Source of the DNA: JAJCYL01 sp040222875
Lineage (GTDB): Bacteria > Bacteroidota > Bacteroidia > Cytophagales > Cyclobacteriaceae
DNA length: 64,000 nucleotides
Reading direction: 5' to 3'
NCBI GenBank assembly: GCA_040222875.1
Contig: JAVKCG010000053.1
Location: forward strand, 799,182 to 863,181
Shown here: piece after piece, positions 56,201 to 63,795 of the stretch
How the letters are laid out: each line of letters starts with the position of its first letter
Position numbering within the stretch: the stretch's first letter is position 1
Position numbers and translations under genes: made by a program
Notes under the pieces: model-generated
Told to the model about the DNA's origin: nothing
What the model saw: the letters and a program-made list of their open reading frames with translations, nothing else
The model's database searches: none

Positions 56201-59200
56201 GGTGTATGGTGGCTCAGATCTCAATTTTACCCTGGATAATAATGTTGGGACAATTGAAAGTTGGGCATATCGTTTCAAGCAGGGAGAAACTGGAACATGG
56301 AGCTCTTGGGAAACATTTAGTGCCGACCCATTAAATCAGACCCAGTATGAGGTAAGCAACTTTGAAGACACCCCTAAGTATTATGAGTTTCAGGCCAATG
56401 TTAGAAGTGACAACTGCTTTGCCACTTCGACAGTAATAGGGGTCATCACCAACAAGTTCATTGGTAGCATTGATGAGAACTTTATCAGTACAACGAACCC
56501 CAAAAATGAAGTGGTTGACTTGGCGATGATTTCATCTGATCCCCTCGAAACCCAACGTTCGATCACGTACTTCGATGGCCTTGGCAGGCCAAAACAAATA
56601 ACTGCTATAGCTGCCAGCCCCAACCAGCAAGACATCATTACCCCAATTGTTTATGACGCCACCGGACGGCAGCACATTGATTATCTGCCTTACGTTGCCA
56701 ACATGGCGGGGGTATTTGACCCATCAGCCATTAATTCAGCCGATTATACCGCAAGCAACCAATATCTCTACTATCAGGGCACACCTGATGTTCCGCAGGA
56801 TACCAAGCCCTATTCACTCAAGGTGTTTGAGGCCTCACCATTAAATAGGGTGTCAGAGCAGTATGCCCCTGGGGCGGCGTGGCACAGCGGCCATCCGGTA
56901 ACCTACGATTACACCTCAAACGAGGCCATTGATGTTGGTAGCTTTACTGCGATAAATGATGAACTCTACTTTACAGGATATTATGCCCCTGGTGAAGTGA
57001 CGCTAACAGTGGTTACCGATGAGAATGGCAACGAAGTGCGGGTATACACAAATGATCGAGGCCAGGTGGTGCTTAAACGGGTGCAGGTAGATGAAGCAGC
57101 AACAGAATGGGCTGAAACCTACTATGTGTATGATGCATTTCAAAGGTTACGATTTGTCCTTCAACCTGAATTTTTTGAAACAGGCATTGAAAACTTCGTT
57201 CAGGGCCTTGTACCAAATAGTGAGCAATACATAACCAGCGACCTTGAAATTCAATCCATAACAAAAGAAAAGTACACCGTAGCTGCTGGAGCATCACTAA
57301 CCGTTTCGAGTCCATCGGGTGTTCTTGAAATAGACAGCCAAAACGGGTCATTTGAAATAACCACCGAAAACCCGGAGTATGAAGGCAATACGAACAGGGA
57401 TGCAGCCTTTGAATACCGCTATGATGAGCGTGGCCGCATGATTGAAAAGAAGGTGCCTGGTGTTCAGGATTTCACCAGGATGGTTTATGACCGGTGGGAC
57501 CGCCTGGTGTTGACACAAGACGCCAATCAAAAAGCAACTGACCAATGGCTGTTCACCAAATACGATCACCTAAACCGACCAGTAGTTACTGGCTTTACAA
57601 CAGGAAGTCTAGCCACTGTACAAACTGACATTGAAAACGAACCGGATAGGTTTGAGAGCATTGACTTTGCTAGTGGCACCCTGGAGGGCTATACCAACTC
57701 TACCTATCCGACCACCGTTGATGAAATTCTGACGGTAACTTTTTATGATGATTATTCATTTTTGAATGAAACCGGATGGGAGCTGGATAATAACAATACC
57801 ATTCCAGCAGAAGCATTAGATCCGGTGAAAGGCCAGGTGACAGGCTCAATAGTGAAAATGCTTACTGCCGGAACTCTGCTGAAGTCGGTTACTTTCTACG
57901 ACGACAGGTACAGGGTGATTAAAACGGTTACCGAAAACCATACAGGTGGTGTGGACATCATCCAGAACACTTATGATTTTGAAGGGCAGTTGCTGGCTTC
58001 AACCACTTCACACTCAGGCATTGAAAGCCATGAGATAAGCCGCAATTTTACTTACGACCATATGGGCCGTGTGCTAAAAGTTGCCCATACTATTGACAAC
58101 AGTGCTACTACGGTGGAAGTAGTAGCCAACGAATATACCCCGTTGGGCAATTTGAAAACTAAAAACCTGCATTCGGTGGCAGGCGAAACCCAGCAGAGTG
58201 TGGATTACCAATACAACATCAGGGGATGGTTAACGGACATCAATAATGTTGACCAATACACCGCTCCTGACCTGTTCGCAATGAGGTTGAACTACAATAC
58301 TGCCAGTGAATTCAATGGCAATATTGGCAGCGTAAGCTGGAAGGGTGCCTTTGATGCATTGCAACATCAATACACCTATGGGTATGACCCGATGAACCGA
58401 TTGATAAGTGCCGATTTTAGCAACAGCGACGTCGCTTCGCTGGCTAACTTCAATATTGAGTCAATTAATTACGACCTAAACGGCAACATTCTAAGCCTGG
58501 ACAGAAAAGGTAAATTAAGTTCCGGCCTCTATGGTGGGCTAGATGATATGGGATATACTTATGATGCCAACAGCCCCAACAGATTGCTTGGCGTGAGCGA
58601 TGCAGGTGATGATGAAATGGGCTTTAAAGATGGCAATTCTGGAAATGATTACCTCTATGATGCCAATGGTAATATGATGCAGGACTTGAACAAAGGGGTA
58701 ACCAGCATAAGCTATAATCATCTCAACCTACCTGAAACCGTCATCCTGAGCGGCAGCGAAGCATCCCGTATCGAATACGAATACGATGCCGCCGGAACCA
58801 AGCTGTCACAGAAAGTATATGATGACCAGGATCAACTGCAAAAGACAAGGACTTATGCCGGAGAGTTTATTTATGAAGATGACAAACTCCAATTGATCCA
58901 GCATGAAGAAGGCAGGATTGTCCCCAAGAGGGATATCAATGATATCATTACAGGCTTTGAATACCAGTACCACCTGAAAGATCATTTGGGCAATGTGCGG
59001 GTAACTTTTACAAGTGAACCTGGGGTGTGGGAGTACTTTGCCACCATGGAAGAAACACCTATTGAAGTAAAAGACTTTGAAGAATTTATGTTTGACAATG
59101 TTGCTGAGACAAGGGGTGATTCCCGTCAACTTGCCAATGTTACTACAGGCGGAAGCTTTTCTGCAGAACTACAGGGTGAAATTGGTCCAGGTGTAGCTAT

Positions 59201-60617
59201 TGCTGTGTTGCCAGAAGACGTACTTGATATGAGTGTATCTGCATATTATGAAACAGGTGATTATTCGAACACCACGGCGATTGCAGGCCTGGCGAATATT
59301 ATTGGATCATCATTAGCTGGCATTCAGGGAATAAGTGAGGCTGGCAACATCATAAGCAGTGTAAGCGGCGAACTTGCAGGAACCAGTTATGCGATTGCTT
59401 CCTCAACAGACGCAACAACTCCAGCGGCTTACTTAAATTACCTGGTTTTTGATCTTGAATTTAATCTTGTTGAAACGGGTCAAGGTTCCGGCTATTTGCC
59501 TGTGCCTGGTAACGATCCTGATGTCAACCATTTGCTTAGTCAATCAATCACAATCACTGAGCCTGGTTTTGTCTATGTCTATATAAGTAATGGAAGTACA
59601 GATCATATTGTTCATTTTGATGATTTATTAATAACGCATTCTGAAAGTCCTGTGAGGCAGGTGGATAGTTACTATCCATTCGGGTTGACCTTTAATAGCT
59701 ATCAAAGGTTCGATGCGGAGAGAAATAAGTTCAAATACAACGGCAAAGAAGAACAAGAGGAATGGGGGGTGTTGGACTATGGGGCTAGGATGTATGATCC
59801 GGCTTTAGGGAGGTGGAGTGTGGTCGATCCATATTCAGAGATTTACGAGTACCTAACACCTTATAACTATTCTCTCAATGATCCAATTAGTGTAGTTGAC
59901 CCTGATGGGAGACTGGTTATTTATGTAAACGGTTATCCGAAAGGGCATAGCATAAACTATGATCATGAGAATCAGCAGTTTTATAAGAATGACCAATTTG
60001 GCTATTGGGGGCGATTCGATAACTATATGGGAGGTGTTTTAAATGATAACAACTCTATTTATCACAATGGAGGGTTCAGAGAAAATTCAACTGGTGGAGA
60101 AAGATATGATCGGGGGTACGAAGCAGGAAAATTGATAGCTCAGAAGATAAAATCGGGAGAAATTACTTTACAAGATGGTGAGACAATTAAGTTAATTGGT
60201 CACAGCCACGGAGGTGCTCATGCAACAGGAATAACCGATGCTTTAATTGATGCTGAGTTGGATGTTGAGGCTCTTTTAGTCTTTGCTCCCCACCAACCAT
60301 CTCAGTTCGCACTAAAAAACAAACTTCTTAAGTCCATTCAATTCTCCAGATTGAAAGATCAAGTATCATCAGATCGTAGTGAACAATCATGGTTGGAGAG
60401 TTTGGTTCTTTCAGATAGCCCATCCGAATATTCTGAGATTTCAGGCTTCAATAAGTCATATTTATTAGAGGATGGTGATGATGATGGATTGGGAAATCAT
60501 GGTATTGGGACTTTTTACGAAAGTTTACAAGATCTGAAAGAAAATGAGCCTGAAATTTATAAGCAGCTTCTTCAGATGGGATTAAAAGTAGAGCCTGACG
60601 ATAAAACCAATAAATGA
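53247..60617 (+). CDS. Rhs protein with DUF6443 and lipase-like toxin tip
   Basis: This 2456-residue protein starts at the ATG 53247 (MTDSLNRVSRLVLLIPFF signal peptide); a frame from 53193 is an N-terminal extension inside the previous gene. Four ~260-residue Ig-like double modules run to ~1070 (repeats near 188, 449, 707, 970). DUF6443 starts near 1072 (RSITYFDGLGRPKQI). Rhs repeats follow, with HLKDHLGNVRVTF near 1909 and the core end DYGARMYDPALGRWSVVDP. After VDPDG (about 2222) the variable tip contains KLIGHSHGGAHATG with a nucleophile Ser2320, an alpha/beta-hydrolase/lipase pattern. The tip probably acts as the toxin. An immunity-like gene overlaps its stop. Confidence 0.87.
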   Translation: MTDSLNRVSRLVLLIPFFFVGLSAEAQLQRCVGDVDEDFDLTHNIGCTDDSDLVWYTSDNGDNVLSPSGGGAVDLTWNTEGTFKVARHFACNGGTQVQTFVVTDKPDAPLSSQLSSTASAACGSATLSYSGGVYDMYWQTSSTGTSTANRHTMTVTTVGTNYYYARIKNSNGCWSDATSRLQSVYEEPVGGYISGGGTFYGYFNGNLTLRGYTGTIKEWRYTENSGSEQVINSTSATLPVTISNYTSSNLSRTYWAVVQNQGICTTSSQIETMSLTAMPSSPTEVCSMWSGESVLRTVNTTTAGSCEAPKHVNSSGVAYSWNGDYLHMTGDGYLVVTKRRKNCADGCYDCLDVTYQDQLVEVFEVNPRPTKPSASNLDIRLNCNGDTELYNTNGGTTIYWQTTQYGASETHPNVMPISATGTYYATVKNTEGCHSEGTAFNVSSLLQALTAGSTIGGGSFYGQANVSMQLTAGGTIGNWFYSENGGSPVNIGNSGQSILPINWTNLGTSTKTRQYWAEVTRNGCTIQSDIGYVTLNGIPQTPNFTACVGDQKTYSISSSGFDCGNSSAGVEIVSVTGASGPTSTSGNNVTITWNSSGQAILKRKIPASSSNYTCNEQYYIDRYILVEVHSTPSAPILSASQLVCSSGNTEIQYSGSLNIFWQDDNSPGQSASYVVSEGITQYKARVENATGCTSSFTTLSGITPLPMPGPGSVSGSGFFHGSVNQPISWSSGSVGTLVEWERSTDNGTTWTADASMGTSSNPNVTLKNFGSTGQTTQFRAQIEANGCTVSSPVVSITMEAIAAPDASLATCDELSDPYTLAVELGHGTGTIQNAEIISNDGAAGSIFNPNQQNFSINWTAPGTAIIRRRVLDENGEYNKDVYKVFTVHPKPNPIMEDLKVDLDCATGDNRLSYTGSDPTGVYWQLVDDGVETSDNHNTRLITSDDTYYARVLENGCWSDAHTYSAVIHPLPDGGDLSANVASGSEVYGGSDLNFTLDNNVGTIESWAYRFKQGETGTWSSWETFSADPLNQTQYEVSNFEDTPKYYEFQANVRSDNCFATSTVIGVITNKFIGSIDENFISTTNPKNEVVDLAMISSDPLETQRSITYFDGLGRPKQITAIAASPNQQDIITPIVYDATGRQHIDYLPYVANMAGVFDPSAINSADYTASNQYLYYQGTPDVPQDTKPYSLKVFEASPLNRVSEQYAPGAAWHSGHPVTYDYTSNEAIDVGSFTAINDELYFTGYYAPGEVTLTVVTDENGNEVRVYTNDRGQVVLKRVQVDEAATEWAETYYVYDAFQRLRFVLQPEFFETGIENFVQGLVPNSEQYITSDLEIQSITKEKYTVAAGASLTVSSPSGVLEIDSQNGSFEITTENPEYEGNTNRDAAFEYRYDERGRMIEKKVPGVQDFTRMVYDRWDRLVLTQDANQKATDQWLFTKYDHLNRPVVTGFTTGSLATVQTDIENEPDRFESIDFASGTLEGYTNSTYPTTVDEILTVTFYDDYSFLNETGWELDNNNTIPAEALDPVKGQVTGSIVKMLTAGTLLKSVTFYDDRYRVIKTVTENHTGGVDIIQNTYDFEGQLLASTTSHSGIESHEISRNFTYDHMGRVLKVAHTIDNSATTVEVVANEYTPLGNLKTKNLHSVAGETQQSVDYQYNIRGWLTDINNVDQYTAPDLFAMRLNYNTASEFNGNIGSVSWKGAFDALQHQYTYGYDPMNRLISADFSNSDVASLANFNIESINYDLNGNILSLDRKGKLSSGLYGGLDDMGYTYDANSPNRLLGVSDAGDDEMGFKDGNSGNDYLYDANGNMMQDLNKGVTSISYNHLNLPETVILSGSEASRIEYEYDAAGTKLSQKVYDDQDQLQKTRTYAGEFIYEDDKLQLIQHEEGRIVPKRDINDIITGFEYQYHLKDHLGNVRVTFTSEPGVWEYFATMEETPIEVKDFEEFMFDNVAETRGDSRQLANVTTGGSFSAELQGEIGPGVAIAVLPEDVLDMSVSAYYETGDYSNTTAIAGLANIIGSSLAGIQGISEAGNIISSVSGELAGTSYAIASSTDATTPAAYLNYLVFDLEFNLVETGQGSGYLPVPGNDPDVNHLLSQSITITEPGFVYVYISNGSTDHIVHFDDLLITHSESPVRQVDSYYPFGLTFNSYQRFDAERNKFKYNGKEEQEEWGVLDYGARMYDPALGRWSVVDPYSEIYEYLTPYNYSLNDPISVVDPDGRLVIYVNGYPKGHSINYDHENQQFYKNDQFGYWGRFDNYMGGVLNDNNSIYHNGGFRENSTGGERYDRGYEAGKLIAQKIKSGEITLQDGETIKLIGHSHGGAHATGITDALIDAELDVEALLVFAPHQPSQFALKNKLLKSIQFSRLKDQVSSDRSEQSWLESLVLSDSPSEYSEISGFNKSYLLEDGDDDGLGNHGIGTFYESLQDLKENEPEIYKQLLQMGLKVEPDDKTNK

Positions 60618-60886
60618 GAAAAATTAGAATTAGAGGAACTCTTGCATTGATTCTTGCAATGATAGTAGCTTGGGTAGTTGCCAATATTCCACAAAATTAT
60701 GGAATGGGCTTGGGGATTGTAGTTTCATGGTATGGTCCGTTAATTATAGGAGGACTGGAGATATCAATCTTTCTATTGTTGAGTTTGTTTATTAAGAAAG
60801 TACGAATCCTTAAGGTAATCTTACTAATAATGATTTTGTATGCCCTCTACATGGGTCTTGACCTAAACTCAACATATTCTATTTAG
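60614..60886 (+). CDS. Small membrane protein, probable immunity protein
   Basis: This 90-residue protein has a basic start (MRKIRIRG) and three membrane helices (about residues 9-26, 33-58 and 66-82). It starts in a 4-base ATGA overlap with the toxin gene stop. Small genes coupled to a polymorphic toxin tip are usually immunity genes; a membrane protein fits protection against a lipase acting on membranes. No family name is recognised. The assignment rests on position and topology. Confidence 0.6.
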   Translation: MRKIRIRGTLALILAMIVAWVVANIPQNYGMGLGIVVSWYGPLIIGGLEISIFLLLSLFIKKVRILKVILLIMILYALYMGLDLNSTYSI

Positions 60887-60935
60887 GAATTGTATAACGA
60901 CACATTTATCGGTTAACCCCCCTAACAGCCTTACA

Positions 60936-60965
60936 ACTTATCCGATCAAAATTGACCGGATAAGT
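60936..60965. repeat. Palindrome
   Basis: The arms ACTTATCCG (60936-60944) and CGGATAAGT (60957-60965) enclose an inner TCAA/TTGA pairing; the whole is a nearly perfect 30-base hairpin. It lacks a T tract, so it is more likely a repeat element than a terminator. Confidence 0.7.
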
Positions 60966-61006
60966 ACAATCTGAAAAAAGTTGAGTTTTGAAGCCCCCTA
61001 ACCTCG

Positions 61007-61025
61007 TCCGCGTTTGCAACGCGGA
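61007..61025. repeat. REP-like hairpin
   Basis: The arms TCCGCGTT and AACGCGGA are separated by TGC; the hairpin is GC-rich in an AT-rich setting, as in REP elements mobilised by RAYT transposases. Confidence 0.7.
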
Positions 61026-61043
61026 TGCCATAATACAAGCATT

Positions 61044-61060
61044 TGCAATGCGAAATTGCA
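61044..61060. repeat. REP-like hairpin
   Basis: The arms TGCAAT and ATTGCA with loop GCGAA form a short hairpin beside the previous one. Confidence 0.5.
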
Positions 61061-61097
61061 TGCATTAAATTGCCACGATGTCCGCCCCTCTACCTGG

Positions 61098-61126
61098 TCC
61101 TCGTTTTAGCGGAGCGGTAACGAGGA
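61098..61126. repeat. REP-like hairpin
   Basis: The arms TCCTCGTT and AACGAGGA enclose a 13-base GCGG-rich loop. It is the last hairpin before the orphan Rhs tip. Confidence 0.7.
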
Positions 61127-61190
61127 TCACTGAGCTTTAGCATTTGTATGCTGTAATTACCAATATCACCTCAAAGATCACCTGGGCAAT

Positions 61191-62732
61191 GTGCGGGTTA
61201 CGTTTACCAGTGAGTCGGATGAGATTGATATCCCTGCCAGCTTTGAGACGGACGACGCAGAGACTACGCTTATGGAAGAATTTTATTTTCCCAACATAGG
61301 CGAAACCCGGTATTCCGGGGAAGGTGCAGTAGACCACAATTCGGGTGATCCGGATGAATCAGATCATGATGAAATAGCAAGGGTTTCCAATGATTTAACT
61401 GAAGATTCTGAAGACAGGATCATTGGGCCATCAACCATGCTGTTGCCTGTTGGCCCCCTGGATAAGATCAGGGCCTCAGTGCAGGCAAAATATGAGGTTG
61501 CCTCCGGGAATGACCAATTGGTGGGGCAATCTGCATTTATGTCAGCCCTTGCAGCGGCTTTTGTTGCCGTTACAGGCGTTTCAGATATTGGCGGTGCAAT
61601 ACAAAGCAACCAAAGCAGTATTTTAGCCTGGGCGCTTGGCCATGATGATGCCACCAAAGCGGCGGCATATATTAACTACATTTATTTCGACAAGGATTTG
61701 AATTACATACAGGGTGGTTTTGCAACGTTTGATGAGTCTGCCACCGCAGGGCAATACAATCCTATTAGTTTAAATGGTATCCCGGCCTTCCCGGAAGAAG
61801 GTTACGTGGTAGTCTATTTAAGCTATGAAGGCAAACATGGCTATGTGGATTTTGATGATTTCACAATCACACACACCGAAAGCCCTGTTGAGCAGACTGA
61901 CAGCTACTATCCATTTGGCTTGACTTTCAATAGCTATCAACGGTTTGATGCGGAGGAGAATAAGTTTAAGTATAATGGCAAAGAAGAACAGGAAGAATGG
62001 GGGGTATTGGATTATGGTGCCAGGATGTATATGCCGGATTTAGGGCGGTTCTTTACTCATGACAGGTTTGCTGAGAAATACCTTGATCTTACACCTTATC
62101 ATTACGCTGCGAACAACCCAATTTATTATGTGGATGTAAATGGTGATTCATTAATTGTAAATGGCACCCAAGAAGCCAAAGATCAGTTCGTGACCATGAT
62201 GAACAGCTCACTAGGTGGTCAGGCCACTGTTTCAATTGGCGATGATGGGTTAGTTAGCTTAGAATCTTGTAATACTGATGCTTGTTATACCGATTCACAA
62301 GGAGCTTTTTATGATGTTATAGCCCCTATTTTGAGTCTAGATTCGGATGTTACTGAAATCACAGTTGTTGATAGGAGTGAATACCTGGTCGCAGATGGCT
62401 TTAGAAGTCAAACACTAGATATGAATGATATTGGTGCATTTGGCGATGGAGAAGGGTTGACAACGGCTGGTGTTTTAGGCCATTCATTACAAGAACAATA
62501 TTCAAAGCAGGTTGAGGGCAAGAGAAGCTATGATGATGCTCATGCAGATGCAATTAATGCGGAAAATAAAATAACAGGATCTGAAAGATTGCCGTCTAAT
62601 ACAAGTGGCTATGATGGCAGAAATGGAGAAATTGACTTCTTTCATAGAAAGAACAATGGTGAAGTTAACAGGACAACGATAAGGCTTACGAAGGGCAATA
62701 TTCGAGAAGTTAAGAGGAAAAAAATGAATTAA
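61191..62732 (+). CDS. Orphan Rhs tip (second toxin cassette)
   Basis: This frame of 513 codons opens at a GTG, but homology to the main Rhs gene starts upstream (near 61159) without a start codon, so it is probably silent in place. It keeps the core end NSYQRFDAEENKFKYNGKEE, DYGARMYMPDLGRFFTHD and VDVNGDS, and then a different C-terminal ~190 residues. That tip contains VLGHSLQEQYSKQ and YDDAHADAINAENKI, reminiscent of a zinc-peptidase helix but with HSLQE in place of HExxH; activity is uncertain. It may be recombined into the main gene through the shared core. A small lipoprotein gene follows by four bases. Confidence 0.7.
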   Translation: MRVTFTSESDEIDIPASFETDDAETTLMEEFYFPNIGETRYSGEGAVDHNSGDPDESDHDEIARVSNDLTEDSEDRIIGPSTMLLPVGPLDKIRASVQAKYEVASGNDQLVGQSAFMSALAAAFVAVTGVSDIGGAIQSNQSSILAWALGHDDATKAAAYINYIYFDKDLNYIQGGFATFDESATAGQYNPISLNGIPAFPEEGYVVVYLSYEGKHGYVDFDDFTITHTESPVEQTDSYYPFGLTFNSYQRFDAEENKFKYNGKEEQEEWGVLDYGARMYMPDLGRFFTHDRFAEKYLDLTPYHYAANNPIYYVDVNGDSLIVNGTQEAKDQFVTMMNSSLGGQATVSIGDDGLVSLESCNTDACYTDSQGAFYDVIAPILSLDSDVTEITVVDRSEYLVADGFRSQTLDMNDIGAFGDGEGLTTAGVLGHSLQEQYSKQVEGKRSYDDAHADAINAENKITGSERLPSNTSGYDGRNGEIDFFHRKNNGEVNRTTIRLTKGNIREVKRKKMN

Positions 62733-62736
62733 TCAT

Positions 62737-63069
62737 ATGCTCAAAAGATTCCTTATTTTATTGATTTTCTATAACGCTGGATGTAATCCTGATAAGACTA
62801 CTTCACAAGAGAGAAAGTTAGATTCTTTATATATTTATCATCTAACAGTTCTAGAAGATATAGCTAATAATGATTTTATAGATAAAGGTTTAAGTGCGAG
62901 GGAATCAATTGCTTTCTTTGATAGCGTTACGAACATGCAGAACTTAGGAGATGGTAATATTATTGCTAAATATATTTTTACGTTAGAAGATCTTGATCAA
63001 TGGAGAAATTGGTATAAATCGAATAAAGGTTCTTTGGTCAAGGCTCACAAAAGAACTATCAATGAATAG
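62737..63069 (+). CDS. Small lipoprotein, probable immunity protein of the orphan tip
   Basis: This 110-residue protein has a lipoprotein signal (MLKRFLILLIFYNAGC), so it is expected to be anchored in the envelope. The rest is helical (NDFIDKGLSARESIAFFDSV and LEDLDQWRNWYKSN) and of no known family. It sits four bases after the orphan tip, in the position of a cognate immunity gene. The role is inferred from place and export signal only. Confidence 0.55.
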   Translation: MLKRFLILLIFYNAGCNPDKTTSQERKLDSLYIYHLTVLEDIANNDFIDKGLSARESIAFFDSVTNMQNLGDGNIIAKYIFTLEDLDQWRNWYKSNKGSLVKAHKRTINE

Positions 63070-63115
63070 TGTCCAGGTTCAATCTGTCTTGTCCTGAAAT
63101 AGAGTCCCCAACCCT

Positions 63116-63138
63116 GGCGCAAGAGTGTCTCTTGTGCC
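63116..63138. repeat. Hairpin of GGCGCAAG type
   Basis: GGCGCAAGAG and CTCTTGTGCC pair (one wobble) around TGT. CCAACCCT precedes and TTTAAAA follows, the same context as the hairpin at 63668. Confidence 0.75.
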
Positions 63139-63187
63139 TTTAAAAGTTGAAACCAAATAAGCCTGGCAGATAGCTGGGCTTTACTTA

Positions 63188-63460
63188 TTACGAGGCAATG
63201 AGAGTAGATAAGTTGTCTTTGAGTTGCTTCTTAGAGATTGCCATATCGATAATGTTCAAAAGCGATTCCTTTTCCTTAGGTTCCAGTTGATCAATCAGCT
63301 TCACTTTTTCCAACAGCGGCAGGTTAACCTCTTCACTCAAATCAGTATTGTCTTTTAATAGCTCCGAGAGTGAAATCTCAAATACATCAGCAATTTTATT
63401 AAGGGAAGATAAAGTAGGTTCGACTTTTCCACTCTCCAATCTTGAATACTGCCCCCCTAA
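63188..63460 (-). pseudogene. XRE-family regulator, 5' end missing
   Basis: The frame reads GGQYSRLESGKVEPTLSSLN and KIADVFEISLSELL, the recognition helix onward of an XRE helix-turn-helix, then a C-terminal LLEKVKLIDQLEPKEKESLL. The first ~20-25 residues of the domain are missing. The break falls exactly at CCCCCCTAACTGGCTCAAG, the edge of a hairpin at 63464, so an element insertion or recombination removed the start. A frame from a TTG to 63469 exists but would give a damaged DNA-binding domain. Confidence 0.7.
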
Positions 63461-63463
63461 CTG

Positions 63464-63496
63464 GCTCAAGTGTTAAGCGATAGCGGTCATTTGGGC
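63464..63496. repeat. Hairpin interrupting the XRE remnant
   Basis: GCTCAAGTG and CATTTGGGC pair with wobbles around a 15-base loop. The preceding CCCCCCTAACTG resembles the left edge of the hairpin at 63668. Confidence 0.5.
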
Positions 63497-63504
63497 TCAA
63501 AGAA

Positions 63505-63655
63505 CTAAACATCCTGAAGGACATTTTCAAGAGTGTCCTTCATTTTTTTCTTACCCACGAAAGCGTCAAGGATGGTGAAGATTGTTTTGCGTTCTTCGTC
63601 AGAGAGACCATCAATAAGCCTGACTTTTTCCATCACAGTTTTATCGTAAGAATTT
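63505..63655 (-). pseudogene. Second XRE regulator remnant (C-terminal tail)
   Basis: The codons read VMEKVRLIDGLSDEERKTIF and AFVGKKKMKDTLENVLQ, homologous to the tail of the preceding remnant. Upstream the frame runs into a GGGGGGG tract and the hairpin at 63668 and continues as unrelated text to 63825. No DNA-binding domain remains. Confidence 0.65.
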
Positions 63656-63667
63656 ACCCCCCCAACT

Positions 63668-63714
63668 GGCGCAAGTCTTCCAGCCTGGGAAGTAGTGATG
63701 GCGAGACTTGTGCC
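63668..63714. repeat. Long hairpin of GGCGCAAG type
   Basis: GGCGCAAGTC and GACTTGTGCC pair (one wobble) around 27 bases that hold an inner TTCC/GGAA pair and GTAG. It is preceded by CCCCCCCAACT and followed by TTTAAAA, like the hairpin at 63116. Confidence 0.75.
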
Positions 63715-63795
63715 TTTAAAACTCGATTTATCCTGATTACAATTCGCATGAGATAATAATTTCAATTCTGATTTAGCAACTTGCAGAATGAAAAT

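Larger units (their letters stand above)
60887..61190. other. REP-like palindrome cluster between two Rhs tips
   Basis: This 304-base stretch holds no gene but at least four inverted repeats (listed separately) in a row, ending just before the second Rhs tip. Homology to the Rhs core begins near 61159 with a YHLKDHLGNVRV reading, without any start codon; a TGA lies just before, near 61130. Confidence 0.7.
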
